Below are positions 43,249-54,003 of a DNA stretch of 64,000 bases, in pieces (the first letter of the stretch is position 1; each line of letters starts with the position of its first letter). Source of the stretch: Cellulomonas avistercoris (GTDB lineage: Bacteria > Actinomycetota > Actinomycetes > Actinomycetales > Cellulomonadaceae); the NCBI RefSeq assembly GCF_014836445.1, contig NZ_JACSQV010000004.1:124001-188000 (forward strand), written 5' to 3'. The notes below the pieces were generated by a model. It was not told the DNA's origin. It saw only the letters and a list, made by a program, of their open reading frames with translations, and ran no database searches. Position numbers and translations under genes: made by a program.

Positions 43249-43342
43249 ACGGCACGCACCGGTGGAACGGTGCGTGCCGTGAGAAGCGCCCCCTGCGCTC
43301 CCGCAGGCTCGCAGCGCGATGTTTCGCGTCCGTTGCCATCGC
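43249..43342 (-). promoter_or_regulatory. Structured leader of the cohesin-amidase operon
   Basis: Three stem-loops lie upstream of the cohesin ribosome site: GCGATG/CATCGC (43316-43321 with 43337-43342), CCTGCG/CGCAGG (43292-43307) and a perfect 13-bp stem, 43249-43261 with 43268-43280, with a 6-base loop. The last begins only seven bases from the ribosome site. I could not match it to a known riboswitch class. Confidence 0.5.
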
Positions 43343-43513
43343 GTTGCCACCCGGGCGCCCGGGCGGCGCGCAGGTCACGATCACGTGGCGCGTCCGGACA
43401 ACCCGGACGGACCGCCCGGCGGGACCGCCCCGCGGACGTCCCGCGGTGGCCCCGTGCGAGGATCGCGCCGTGACACCGCGCGCCCCGTCGGTCCCGGTGC
43501 GGCGGACGCGCTG

Positions 43514-44491
43514 ATGTCCGCCGTCCTCGCCGCGCTGGGCACGATGGGCGCCGTCGTCGGGCTCGGCTGGGCGCTGGGCCGCTGGCGCGTGCTCGGCGAG
43601 CGTGCGGCGCCGGTGCTGGCGCGCGTCGTCTTCGCCGTCGCGACGCCCGCGCTCCTCGTCTCGACCGTCGCGCACGCCGACCTGCACCTGCTCGCGTCAC
43701 GCACGGCCCTCGTCACGTGGGTGAGCACGACGGCGGTGGCCGTGCTGGCCGTCGTCGTCCTGCGCCTGGTGTGGCACCGGCCCGCCGCCGACGTCACGGT
43801 CGGCACGCTCGCGTCCTCGTACGTCAACGCGGGCAACATCGGCCTGCCGCTGGCCGTCTACCTGCTCGACGACCCCGTCGCGGTCGTCCCCACGCTGCTC
43901 TTCCAGCTCCTGGTCCTGGCACCCGTCGCGTTCGCCGTCCTCGACGCCCGGCCCACCCCGCCCCTGGAGCCCCGCCCCGGTGGCGCCCCGGCCCCCGCGC
44001 CGGGCGGGCGCGTCCCGCTCGCGATGCGCGTCGAGACGGTCGTGCGGCGCACGCTGAGCAACCCGATCATCCTGGCCACGCTCACCGGGCTCGTGCTCGC
44101 GGCGCTCCCGTGGTCGCTGCCCGAGGTCGCCCTGCAGCCGTTCGCACTGGTCGGCGCCGCGGCCGCACCGCTCGCGCTCATCACGTTCGGCATGTCGCTC
44201 GCGGTGCCGCGCACGACCGGCGGGGCGGCGCCGCGGCGCGACCTCGCCCTGGCCGTCGGGCTGCGGTCGGTCGTCCACCCGGTCCTGACGTGGGGCGTCG
44301 GGAACGCGCTCGGGCTGCCGGCCCCCGCGCTGCTGGCGGTCGTCGCGATGGCCGCGCTGCCGACCGCGCAGAACGTGCTGGTCTACGCGATGCGGTACCG
44401 CCACGGCGAGGCCCTCGCTCGCGACACGGGCCTGGCAACCACCATCCTGTGCGTCCCGGTGCTGCTGGTGGTCGCGGCGACGCTCGGCTGA
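43514..44491 (+). CDS. AEC family transporter (auxin-efflux-carrier type)
   Basis: A 325-residue membrane protein with about ten hydrophobic segments, the first starting MSAVLAALGTMGAVVGLGWALGR. The family pattern YVNAGNIGLPLAVYLL (conserved N-x-G-N-x-G-L-P turn) and the C-terminal mirror AALPTAQNVLVYAMRY are present. Bacterial AEC members export or import small organic acids such as malate. It is divergent from the cohesin gene. Substrate is not determinable here. Confidence 0.9.
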   Translation: MSAVLAALGTMGAVVGLGWALGRWRVLGERAAPVLARVVFAVATPALLVSTVAHADLHLLASRTALVTWVSTTAVAVLAVVVLRLVWHRPAADVTVGTLASSYVNAGNIGLPLAVYLLDDPVAVVPTLLFQLLVLAPVAFAVLDARPTPPLEPRPGGAPAPAPGGRVPLAMRVETVVRRTLSNPIILATLTGLVLAALPWSLPEVALQPFALVGAAAAPLALITFGMSLAVPRTTGGAAPRRDLALAVGLRSVVHPVLTWGVGNALGLPAPALLAVVAMAALPTAQNVLVYAMRYRHGEALARDTGLATTILCVPVLLVVAATLG

Positions 44492-44497
44492 CCCCTC

Positions 44498-44550
44498 GAG
44501 ACCGGCCTGGGTCGTCGACCCGGCGCGGGAGGACGACCCAGCGCGGTCTC
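44498..44550. terminator. Bidirectional hairpin terminator
   Basis: GAGACCG (44498-44504) pairs with CGGTCTC (44544-44550), and CTGGGTCGTC (44507-44516) pairs with GACGACCCAG (44532-44541). It lies between the convergent AEC and XRE-cupin genes. Confidence 0.75.
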
Positions 44551-44575
44551 GCCGTCCGGCCGTCCCACGTCGAGG

Positions 44576-45160
44576 TCAGGCGCTGCGGCGGGGGCGCGCG
44601 CGGACGTGCATGCGCTCGCCCTGCGGCCCGTAGAGGGCGAGCACCTCGACCGGGCTGTCGGACACGTTGCCCAGCCAGTGCGGGACGCGCGTGTCGAACT
44701 CGGCGGCCTCGCCCGCGACGAGGTCGAGCGACCTGCCCCCGAGCACCAGGCGCAGCGTGCCGCTCAGGACGTAGAGCCACTCGTAGCCCTCGTGGACCCG
44801 CGGCTCGCCGACCTCGGCCGGTGTGCGCGGCGGGTACTCGAGCCGGTACGCGTGGGGGCCCTCGCCGCGGCGGCTGAGCGGGACGTACGTGACGCCGTGG
44901 CGCACCGTCGGGTGCGGCGCGACCCGGGGGTCGTCGCCTGCCGGCACGTCGACCAGCTCGTCGATCGTCACCTCGTGGAACCGTGCGAGGGGCAGCAGCA
45001 GCTCGAGCGTCGGACGGCGCAGCGCGGACTCCAGGCGCGACAGCGTGCTGACGGAGATGCCGGTGACGCCCGCGACGTCGGCGAGCGTGGCCCCCCGGTG
45101 CTCGCGCAGCGCGCGCAGCCGCGGTCCGACCGTTCCCAGCACCTCGTCGAGGTCGTCCAT
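44576..45160 (-). CDS. XRE family regulator with cupin domain
   Basis: A 194-residue protein with an N-terminal Xre helix-turn-helix (ALREHRGATLADVAGVTGISVSTLSRLESALRRPTL) and a C-terminal cupin (HEGYEWLYVLSGTLRLVLGG, with the metal-type HxxxE pattern). Such regulators sense a small ligand through the cupin. It is divergent from the flavoprotein gene across a TTGCC...GGCAA palindrome, so it probably controls that gene and its own. Confidence 0.9.
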   Translation of the reverse strand: MDDLDEVLGTVGPRLRALREHRGATLADVAGVTGISVSTLSRLESALRRPTLELLLPLARFHEVTIDELVDVPAGDDPRVAPHPTVRHGVTYVPLSRRGEGPHAYRLEYPPRTPAEVGEPRVHEGYEWLYVLSGTLRLVLGGRSLDLVAGEAAEFDTRVPHWLGNVSDSPVEVLALYGPQGERMHVRARPRRSA

Positions 45161-45168
45161 GCGCCCAT

Positions 45169-45183
45169 TTGCCACCTCGGCAA
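45169..45183. promoter_or_regulatory. Palindrome between XRE-cupin and flavoprotein genes
   Basis: TTGCCACCTCGGCAA has 5-bp arms around a 5-base spacer. A related TTGTCAA lies about 10 bases to the right. The position between divergent promoters fits an operator for the XRE-cupin regulator. Confidence 0.55.
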
Positions 45184-45224
45184 CAGCACTTGTCAACTCG
45201 GAGCGGTTCCCGCACGCTCGGAGC

Positions 45225-46184
45225 ATGCCGATCGAGACCGCCTCCCCCGTCGACGTCCTCGTGCTCGGCGGCGGTGCCGCCGGGCTCTCCGCCGCCCTGT
45301 GCCTCGGCCGCTCGCGTCGCAGCGTGCGCGTCCTGGACGCCGGCGAGCCCCGCAACGCGTCGTCGCCGCACGCCCACAACCTGCTCACCCACGACGGCAC
45401 GCCGCCGGCCGAGCTCCTCGCGGCGGGCCGCGCCGAGGTCGAGCGCTACGGCGTCGAGGTCGTCACCGCGCGGGCCGTGGACGCCCGCCGCCTGCCGGGC
45501 GACGCGCCCGCGTTCGAGGTCCGCACGGCCGACGGCACGACGCACCGGTCGCGGCGCGTCGTCCTCGCCTCGGGCCTGCGCGACGAGCTGCCCGACGTCC
45601 CCGGGCTGCGCGAGCGGTGGGGCCGCGACGTCCTGCACTGCCCGTACTGCCACGGCTGGGAGGTGCGGGACCGCCGCCTCGCGGTGCTCGCCTCCGGGTC
45701 GTCGGTCGTCCACCGTGCGCTGCTGACGCGGCAGCTCAGCGACGACGTCACGGTCGTGCTGCACGACGCCGTCGACCTCGACCCCGCCGCCCGCGCCGAC
45801 CTCGCGGCCCGCGGCGTGCGGGTCGTCGCCGGACGCGCCACCGGCGTGCGGGTCGAGGACGACGCCCTGACGGGCCTGACGCTCGCGGACGGCACGACGG
45901 TCGCGTGCGACGCCGTGTTCGTCGCACCGCGCGCCGCCCTCGACGACGCGCTCGTCGACGGCCTCGGCCTCGAGACGCATGCCGTCGGCTCTCCCGACGA
46001 GGACCTCGGCCGCGGCGTGGTCGTCGACGGCGCGGGCGCCGCGTCGGTCGCGGGCGTGTGGGCCGCCGGCAACGTCGCGGGGCCGCACCACGCGCTCGCG
46101 TCGAGCATCGCGGGGGGCGCGGCCGTCGGCGCGCAGGTCAACCTGTCGCTCGTCACGGCCGACCTCGCCGCCGCGCGCGCCTGA
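45225..46184 (+). CDS. Thioredoxin-reductase-like FAD-dependent disulfide oxidoreductase
   Basis: A 319-residue NAD(P)/FAD flavoprotein. The FAD site is VLVLGGGAAGLSAALCLGRS, and the redox-active pair is in HCPYCHGWEV, which resembles thioredoxin reductase (CxxC). The typical second GxGxxG NAD(P) motif is degenerate. The C-terminal FAD motif reads GVWAAGNVAGPHHALASSIAGG. Related actinobacterial proteins act in thioredoxin-like or holomycin-type disulfide chemistry; the partner is unknown. It shares a control region with the divergent XRE-cupin regulator and is followed by a methyltransferase gene. Confidence 0.85.
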   Translation: MPIETASPVDVLVLGGGAAGLSAALCLGRSRRSVRVLDAGEPRNASSPHAHNLLTHDGTPPAELLAAGRAEVERYGVEVVTARAVDARRLPGDAPAFEVRTADGTTHRSRRVVLASGLRDELPDVPGLRERWGRDVLHCPYCHGWEVRDRRLAVLASGSSVVHRALLTRQLSDDVTVVLHDAVDLDPAARADLAARGVRVVAGRATGVRVEDDALTGLTLADGTTVACDAVFVAPRAALDDALVDGLGLETHAVGSPDEDLGRGVVVDGAGAASVAGVWAAGNVAGPHHALASSIAGGAAVGAQVNLSLVTADLAAARA

Positions 46185-46243
46185 CGCACCGCCCGCACCG
46201 CACCCCCGACCCGCACCCGCACCCCGCACCCGAGGAGACCCCC

Positions 46244-46864
46244 GTGACCGACGACATCGCGTCCGCCGACGAACTCGACCCGACCTGGTGGGAGGAGCGC
46301 TACCGGACGTCCGACCGCATGTGGAGCGGCCACGTCAACCCCTCCCTCGCGCAGGTCGCCGCGGACCTGGCACCCGGCACCGCGCTCGACGCGGGCGCCG
46401 GCGAGGGCGCCGACGCCGTCTGGCTCGCCGAGCACGGGTGGCGCGTGACGGCCGTCGACGCGTCGCAGACGGCGCTGGACCGCGGCGCCGCGCAGGCCGC
46501 CGCGCGCGGGCTCGAGGTCACGTGGGTCCAGGCCGACCTGCGGACGTGGGCGCCCGCCGAGCGGTACGACCTGGTGACGTCGCACTACCTGCACGCCGAG
46601 GGCGGACGCGGCTGGGCGTGGCTCGCCGACGCCGTCGCGCCGGGCGGCACGCTGCTCGTCGTCGGGCACGACCCGTCGGACCTCGACGGGCCGGTGCCCC
46701 GCCCGCACCTGGCACGCCTCGGCCACACGGCCGCCCAGGTGGCCGCCGACCTCGACCCGGAGCAGTGGGCGTCGCTCGACGCGCAGGTCGTCGAGCGCCC
46801 CCACCGGCACGACGGCGCCGAGATCACCGTCCGCGACGCCGTCCTCGTCGCCCGCCGCCGCTGA
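46244..46864 (+). CDS. Class I SAM-dependent methyltransferase
   Basis: A 206-residue methyltransferase beginning with WWEERYRTSDRMWSGHVNPSL, which resembles the TPMT/TehB-like small-molecule methyltransferases. The SAM motif is ALDAGAGEGADAVWLAEHGW. ADLRTWAP marks the adenine-binding acid region. The GTG start follows a GAGGAGACC ribosome site. It lies 59 bases after the flavoprotein gene, so the two are likely co-transcribed. This suggests a shared oxidative or detoxification role. Confidence 0.85.
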   Translation: MTDDIASADELDPTWWEERYRTSDRMWSGHVNPSLAQVAADLAPGTALDAGAGEGADAVWLAEHGWRVTAVDASQTALDRGAAQAAARGLEVTWVQADLRTWAPAERYDLVTSHYLHAEGGRGWAWLADAVAPGGTLLVVGHDPSDLDGPVPRPHLARLGHTAAQVAADLDPEQWASLDAQVVERPHRHDGAEITVRDAVLVARRR

Positions 46865-46869
46865 CCGAC

Positions 46870-46918
46870 GGAGTGTGAGGCGTTGTTGCCGGATTCCAGC
46901 GACGACGCTTCACACTCC
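46870..46918. terminator. Bidirectional hairpin terminator
   Basis: GGAGTGTGAGGCGT (46870-46883) pairs with ACGCTTCACACTCC (46905-46918) apart from one G-T pair. It separates the convergent methyltransferase and GH42 genes. Confidence 0.75.
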
Positions 46919-46934
46919 CGCGGCCACCGGGGTG

Positions 46935-48896
46935 TCAGGCCGGGTCGGCGGGCAGCACGCGGGCGTCGTGCGCGGTCAGCTCGACCCGGACCCCGGCGAC
47001 GTCGAGCGTCACGGGCTCGGCCCGGTGGTTCACCACGACGAGGCGGTCGCCGCGGCGCACGGCCTCGACGCCCTCGACGGGCGCGGCGAACAGCGACGCC
47101 ACGTCGGCCTCGCCCAGCACGCGGTCGACCAGCGCGTCGAGCACGTCGGGCGCCGGCTGCGTCGCGACGTACCAGGCGACCCCGTCACCGTGCTCGCGCC
47201 GCGTCACGGCCGCACCGCCCGCCGCGTACCCGTCGGCGAACGTCGCGACGACCTCGGCGTCGTCCACGACCAGCACGTCCTGCCACAGGGACGCCGCACC
47301 CTCGAGCCCGCCGGTGAGCCGCAGGGCGGGTCCGGGCGTGCCGCCCGGCCCGGCCGTCGGGGCGAGCTCCTCGACCCGCACGCCGAGCGTCCCCTGCAGC
47401 GGCCCGAGGTACCCGCCCAGGTAGACCCGCAGGTCCTCGTCGACCACGGCCGACGCGTACGTGACGACCAGGTGCCCGCCCCCGCGCACGTACGCGTCCA
47501 GCGCCTCGAGGTGCGCGCGGCGCGCGACGTGCAGGACGGGCGCGACGACGAGGTCGTAGCCCACGACGTCGGCACCGGCCGGCACGACGTCGACCGTGAC
47601 CCCGCGCCGCAGGAACGGCGCGTACCAGTCCAGGAACCGCTCGACGTACCCGACCCGCGTCGGCACCGCGTCCTGCTCGAGCGCCCACCACGAGTCCCAG
47701 TCCAGGACGATCGCGACGTGCGCCGTGACGCTCGTGCCGACCAGGTCCGCCAGGCCCGTCAGCTCCTCCCCCAGCGCGACGACGTCCCGGAACGCCCGCG
47801 ACCCCGGCCCGGCGTGCGGCACCATCGCCGAGTGGAACCGCTCGGCGCCGGACGCCGACTGCCGCCACTGGAAGTGCAGGACGCCGTCCGCGCCGCGCGC
47901 GACCGCCTGCAGGGACTGCACCCGGTGCTGGCCGCGGGGGCGCGGCGCGTTGCGGGCACGCCAGTTCACGGCGCCGGTCGCCTGCTCCATGAGCAGCCAC
48001 GGCCGGCCGCCCCCGAGCCCGCGCACGAGGTCGCGCTGCGCGGCGAGCCGCACGTACGCGGCGGGGTCGACGGGGTCCGGGTACGCGTCGTCGCTGACGA
48101 CGTCGACGTACGGCGCCCAGGCCCAGTAGTCGGCCCCCTCGAAGAACCCCATGAAGTTGGTCGTGACCGGCACGTCGGGGCTGTACCGGCGGATCACGTC
48201 GACCTCCGCCCGGTGCAGCGCGAGCATGGCGTCGGAGCTGAAGCGCCGGAAGTCGAGCACCTGCGTCGGGTTGCGCGTCGCCGGCGCGGCGGACGGCACG
48301 CCGACCTCGTCGAACGACCCGTACCGCTGGGACCAGAACTCCGTGCCCCAGGCTCGGTTGAGCTCCTCGACGTCGCCGTAGCGGCGCGCGAGCCACGTGC
48401 GGAAGGCGGCGGCGCTGTGCGCGTCGTACGAGCGCGACACCTGGCAGCCGTACTCGTTGTTGACGTGCCACATCTCCAGGGCCGGGTGGTCGGCGTAGCG
48501 CGCGGCGACCTGCTCGACCAGCGCGAGGGCGTGCCGCAGGTAGTCCGGGGACGACGGCGAGTACTGCTGCCGCGACCCGAAGGCCAGACGCACACCGTCC
48601 TGCGTGACCGGCAGGGAGTCGGGGTACCGCGCGGCGAACCACGCGGGCGGTGAGGCGGTCGCGGTCGCGAGCACCACGCGGACGCCGCCGGCGTGCAGAC
48701 GCCCGAGCACGTCGTCGAGCCACGCGAAGTCGTACTCCCCGGGACGCGGCTCGAGGCGCGACCACGAGAAGACGCCCACCGTGGCGGTCGTGACGTGGGC
48801 GTCGCGCATGAGGCGCACGTCCTCGTCCCAGACGTCCTGCGGCCACTGCTCCGGGTTGTAGTCGGCGCCGTAGCGGATGCGGGCGTCAGCGGGCAC
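46935..48896 (-). CDS. Glycoside hydrolase family 42 beta-galactosidase
   Basis: A 653-residue intracellular retaining beta-galactosidase. The N-terminus reads YGADYNPEQWP. The general acid/base is Glu148 in MWHVNNEYG, and the nucleophile is Glu304 in LLMEQATGAVNW. The trimerisation domain and C-terminal beta domain follow to a normal family length. It has no signal peptide, so it cleaves imported galactosides, for example from galactan or arabinogalactan side chains. The GTG start has a GGAGGA ribosome site. No regulator or transporter gene lies directly beside it. Confidence 0.95.
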   Translation of the reverse strand: MPADARIRYGADYNPEQWPQDVWDEDVRLMRDAHVTTATVGVFSWSRLEPRPGEYDFAWLDDVLGRLHAGGVRVVLATATASPPAWFAARYPDSLPVTQDGVRLAFGSRQQYSPSSPDYLRHALALVEQVAARYADHPALEMWHVNNEYGCQVSRSYDAHSAAAFRTWLARRYGDVEELNRAWGTEFWSQRYGSFDEVGVPSAAPATRNPTQVLDFRRFSSDAMLALHRAEVDVIRRYSPDVPVTTNFMGFFEGADYWAWAPYVDVVSDDAYPDPVDPAAYVRLAAQRDLVRGLGGGRPWLLMEQATGAVNWRARNAPRPRGQHRVQSLQAVARGADGVLHFQWRQSASGAERFHSAMVPHAGPGSRAFRDVVALGEELTGLADLVGTSVTAHVAIVLDWDSWWALEQDAVPTRVGYVERFLDWYAPFLRRGVTVDVVPAGADVVGYDLVVAPVLHVARRAHLEALDAYVRGGGHLVVTYASAVVDEDLRVYLGGYLGPLQGTLGVRVEELAPTAGPGGTPGPALRLTGGLEGAASLWQDVLVVDDAEVVATFADGYAAGGAAVTRREHGDGVAWYVATQPAPDVLDALVDRVLGEADVASLFAAPVEGVEAVRRGDRLVVVNHRAEPVTLDVAGVRVELTAHDARVLPADPA

Positions 48897-49130
48897 GGGG
48901 TCCTCCAGGGGCGCGCGACGACGCGCGGCGAGGACGGGGCCGCAGCGGCGTCGTCGCCGGGGACCCGGGGCGCCGCCTGCGGCGTCTCGGACGGTTGCCC
49001 GAGCACGCTAGCACCGGGGGGCACCGTGGATCGGACGGCGGATCGTGGGATCCGACCGGCCTGGTCGTACGTTGGGACCAGCAAGCGGCGTCGGACCGGC
49101 GCCCACGACGAGACGAGACGAGCACCACGC

Positions 49131-49910
49131 ATGAGCAGCGCCCCCGCAGTCCTCGAGGCCACCGACGTCTGGGCGGGGTACGGCGGCCCGCCCGTGCTCG
49201 CGGGGGTCGGCCTCACGCTGCGCCCCGGCGACGCGATCGGCCTGCTCGGCCGCTCGGGCGTCGGCAAGTCGACCCTCGTGGAGATCCTCGGCGGCGGCAT
49301 GCGGCCCTCCCAGGGGCACGTGACGCTCGGCGGCGTCCCCGTCGCCAAGACGCCCCGGCGCAAGCGCAAGGACGTCAAGGCGCGCCTGCGCACCGTGCAC
49401 CAGAACGGCATCGCGGGCGTCGACATCCAGCGGACCGTCGAGGAGACGATCCTCGACGCGTTCAAGGAGGCCCGCAAGGCCGGCCGGACGACGAACAACG
49501 ACGTCGAGGCCGCGCTCGCCGTCGTCGGCCTGCCCATCCGGTTCGTCACGCGCCGCGTCGGGACGCTGTCCGGCGGCGAGCGGCAGCGCATCGCCATCGC
49601 GCGCGCGCTCGCGACCCGGCCGGACCTCCTGCTCCTCGACGAGCCCCTGACGGCCGTCGACCAGTCGATGCGTGAGGAGATCGCCGACGACATCCGTGCG
49701 CTCGTGCGCGCCGACGGCATCGGGCTGCTCGTCGCGTCGCACGACGTGCGTCTGCTGGACCGGCTCACCGACCACGTGCTCGTGCTGGCCGAGGGGCGCA
49801 TCGTCGAGTCGGGGCCGCTGCGCGAGGTCCTGCGGGCGCCGCAGCACCCCGACACCCAGGCCCTCGTCGAGGCGCTGCCGGACGTGGTCGGCGGGCAGCC
49901 GCCGCGCTGA
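49131..49910 (+). CDS. Orphan ABC transporter ATPase
   Basis: A 259-residue ATP-binding protein. Walker A is LLGRSGVGKSTLV, the signature is TLSGGERQRIAIARAL, Walker B is LLLLDEPLTAVD and the H-loop is LLVASHDVRLL. The closest look is to oligopeptide (DppF) or PhnK-like ATPases. No permease or binding-protein gene is adjacent, and it stands alone between terminators. It could serve a transporter encoded elsewhere. Two hairpins follow its stop. Confidence 0.85.
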   Translation: MSSAPAVLEATDVWAGYGGPPVLAGVGLTLRPGDAIGLLGRSGVGKSTLVEILGGGMRPSQGHVTLGGVPVAKTPRRKRKDVKARLRTVHQNGIAGVDIQRTVEETILDAFKEARKAGRTTNNDVEAALAVVGLPIRFVTRRVGTLSGGERQRIAIARALATRPDLLLLDEPLTAVDQSMREEIADDIRALVRADGIGLLVASHDVRLLDRLTDHVLVLAEGRIVESGPLREVLRAPQHPDTQALVEALPDVVGGQPPR

Positions 49911-49922
49911 CCGGACGCCGAT

Positions 49923-49951
49923 GGGCACCGTCACGGTCCGTGACGGTGCCC
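49923..49951. terminator. Hairpin after the orphan ABC ATPase gene
   Basis: GGGCACCGTCACG (49923-49935) and CGTGACGGTGCCC (49939-49951) form a perfect 13-bp stem with a GTC loop, 13 bases after the stop codon. Confidence 0.8.
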
Positions 49952-50036
49952 ACGGCACACCCCCGGGGCGTCGGGAGGGGGTCGCCGACCCCCCGGGGAG
50001 CTCGCGGCCCGCGCTCCTCGTGCGGGCAGGGGGTGG

Positions 50037-50061
50037 CCGGGCGGCCCCCCGCGCCGCCCGG
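50037..50061. terminator. GC hairpin after the xylanase gene
   Basis: CCGGGCGGC (50037-50045) pairs with GCCGCCCGG (50053-50061) around a 7-base loop. On the minus strand it lies downstream of the xylanase gene, in a very GC-rich 259-base gap that holds no gene. Confidence 0.6.
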
Positions 50062-50169
50062 CCCGCCCGGGTCCGAGTTCCCGGGCCGGGCCCGGCCGTC
50101 GCCGCCCCTGGGGCGAGGGCCGGGCCCGTCGTGCGTCGGTCGGGTGTCCGGCCCGCCGACGGTCGTGGG

Positions 50170-52752
<2,583 letters not shown>

Positions 52753-52759
52753 TCAGCCG

Positions 52760-52828
52760 TTGTGTACGTTCACAATCGCATGATCATGCGGAACACCGCA
52801 GGGCTCGGTTCACGGCGAATCGTTTCGC
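52760..52828. promoter_or_regulatory. Operator cluster between xylanase and LacI genes
   Basis: Three palindromes: TTGTGTACGTTCACAA (52760-52775), CGCATGATCATGCG (52777-52790, perfect) and GCGAATCGTTTCGC (52815-52828). The first and third are centred on CG, as LacI operators are. They lie 80-150 bases upstream of the xylanase and 120-190 upstream of the LacI gene. Sugar-responsive repression of both is likely. Confidence 0.75.
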
Positions 52829-52949
52829 GATCCACGGACGGGCGGGTCGTGGGCGGGCGCGGGCGCGCACCCCGCGCCGCCGTTAGCATCGGCACGGCCC
52901 TCCGACGAGGCCGAACGGCCGGCGACGCACGAGGAACGGGTGGGCGTCG

Positions 52950-53993
52950 ATGACGAGCAGCGGTCACGGCACGGCACGGCGCCCGTCGATCACCGACGTC
53001 GCGCGCCGCGCGGGCGTCTCGGTCGGCACCGTGTCGAACGTCCTCAACCGGCCGGACCAGGTCGCGCCGTCCACCCGGGGTCGCGTGCAGGCGACCATCG
53101 AGGAGCTCGGGTTCGTCCGCAACGCCTCGGCGCGGCAGCTGCGCGTGGGGGCCATCCACACCGTCGGCGTCATCGTCCTGGACATGGCCAACCCGTTCTT
53201 CACGGAGATCGCGCGCGGCATCGAGGACCGGATCTCCCCCGACCAGTACACGCTCCTGCTGTCGTCGTCCGACGACGACCCCGTGCGCGAGGCCCGCTAC
53301 CTGCGGCTGCACGAGGAGCACGGCGTGCACGGCCTCATCGTCAGCCCCGCCCACACGTCGCTCGACGCGATCCTCGCGATGCGCGAGCGCGGCGTGCGCA
53401 TCGTGCTGCTCGACGTCCCGCGCCGCCCGGTGCCGATCTCGTGCGTCGGCGTGGACGACGTGCGCGGGGAGCGGCTCGCGGTCGAGCACCTCCTGGCGCT
53501 GGGCCACCGTCGCATCGGCTTCGTCAACGGCCCCGACACCATCAGCCAGTGCGCCGCACGGCGCGAGGGCGCCGTCGCCGCTCTGGCGGCCGCGGGGCTC
53601 GACCCGCAGGAGGCGCTCGTCGAGGTGACCGTGCCGACGCTCGACCTCGACGCCGGTGCGACCGGCATGGGCCGGCTGCTGGCCCTGCCACCGGCGCGTC
53701 GACCGACCGCGACGCTGTGCGCCAACGACCTCGCGGCCGTGGGCGCCCTGCGCACGCTGCGCCGCGCCGGGGTCGCCGTCCCCGAGGAGATGGCGGTCGT
53801 CGGCTACGACGACATCCCGGTCGCGAGCATGCTCGCGGTCCCCCTGACCACGGTGCGCCAGCCCACGCACACCCTCGGCTGGACCGCCGCCGACCTGCTG
53901 CTGCGTGAGGCCGCCGGCGACGGCACGACCCCCGAGCGGGTCGTCTTCCAGCCCGAGCTCGTCGTGCGCGAGAGCACCGGCGGCGGGGCCTGA
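52950..53993 (+). CDS. LacI family regulator, probably of xylanase and GH3
   Basis: A 347-residue repressor with helix-turn-helix SITDVARRAGVSVGTVSNVLN and a sugar-binding domain ending MAVVGYDDIPVASMLAVPLTTV. ATG 52950 follows a GAGGAACGG ribosome site. It is divergent from the xylanase, with palindromes in between, and convergent with the GH3 gene, only ten bases between stops. Likely senses a xylo- or cello-oligosaccharide product, by context only. Confidence 0.92.
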   Translation: MTSSGHGTARRPSITDVARRAGVSVGTVSNVLNRPDQVAPSTRGRVQATIEELGFVRNASARQLRVGAIHTVGVIVLDMANPFFTEIARGIEDRISPDQYTLLLSSSDDDPVREARYLRLHEEHGVHGLIVSPAHTSLDAILAMRERGVRIVLLDVPRRPVPISCVGVDDVRGERLAVEHLLALGHRRIGFVNGPDTISQCAARREGAVAALAAAGLDPQEALVEVTVPTLDLDAGATGMGRLLALPPARRPTATLCANDLAAVGALRTLRRAGVAVPEEMAVVGYDDIPVASMLAVPLTTVRQPTHTLGWTAADLLLREAAGDGTTPERVVFQPELVVRESTGGGA

Positions 53994-54003
53994 CGCCCGC
54001 GCG

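Noticed and set aside
43249-43342. Leader of the cohesin gene as a c-di-GMP (GEMM) riboswitch
   Set aside because: GGACGC and a GAAA-like segment are present but the conserved GGCAAACC and GGGACGCAAAGCC context is not, so I call it unclassified.
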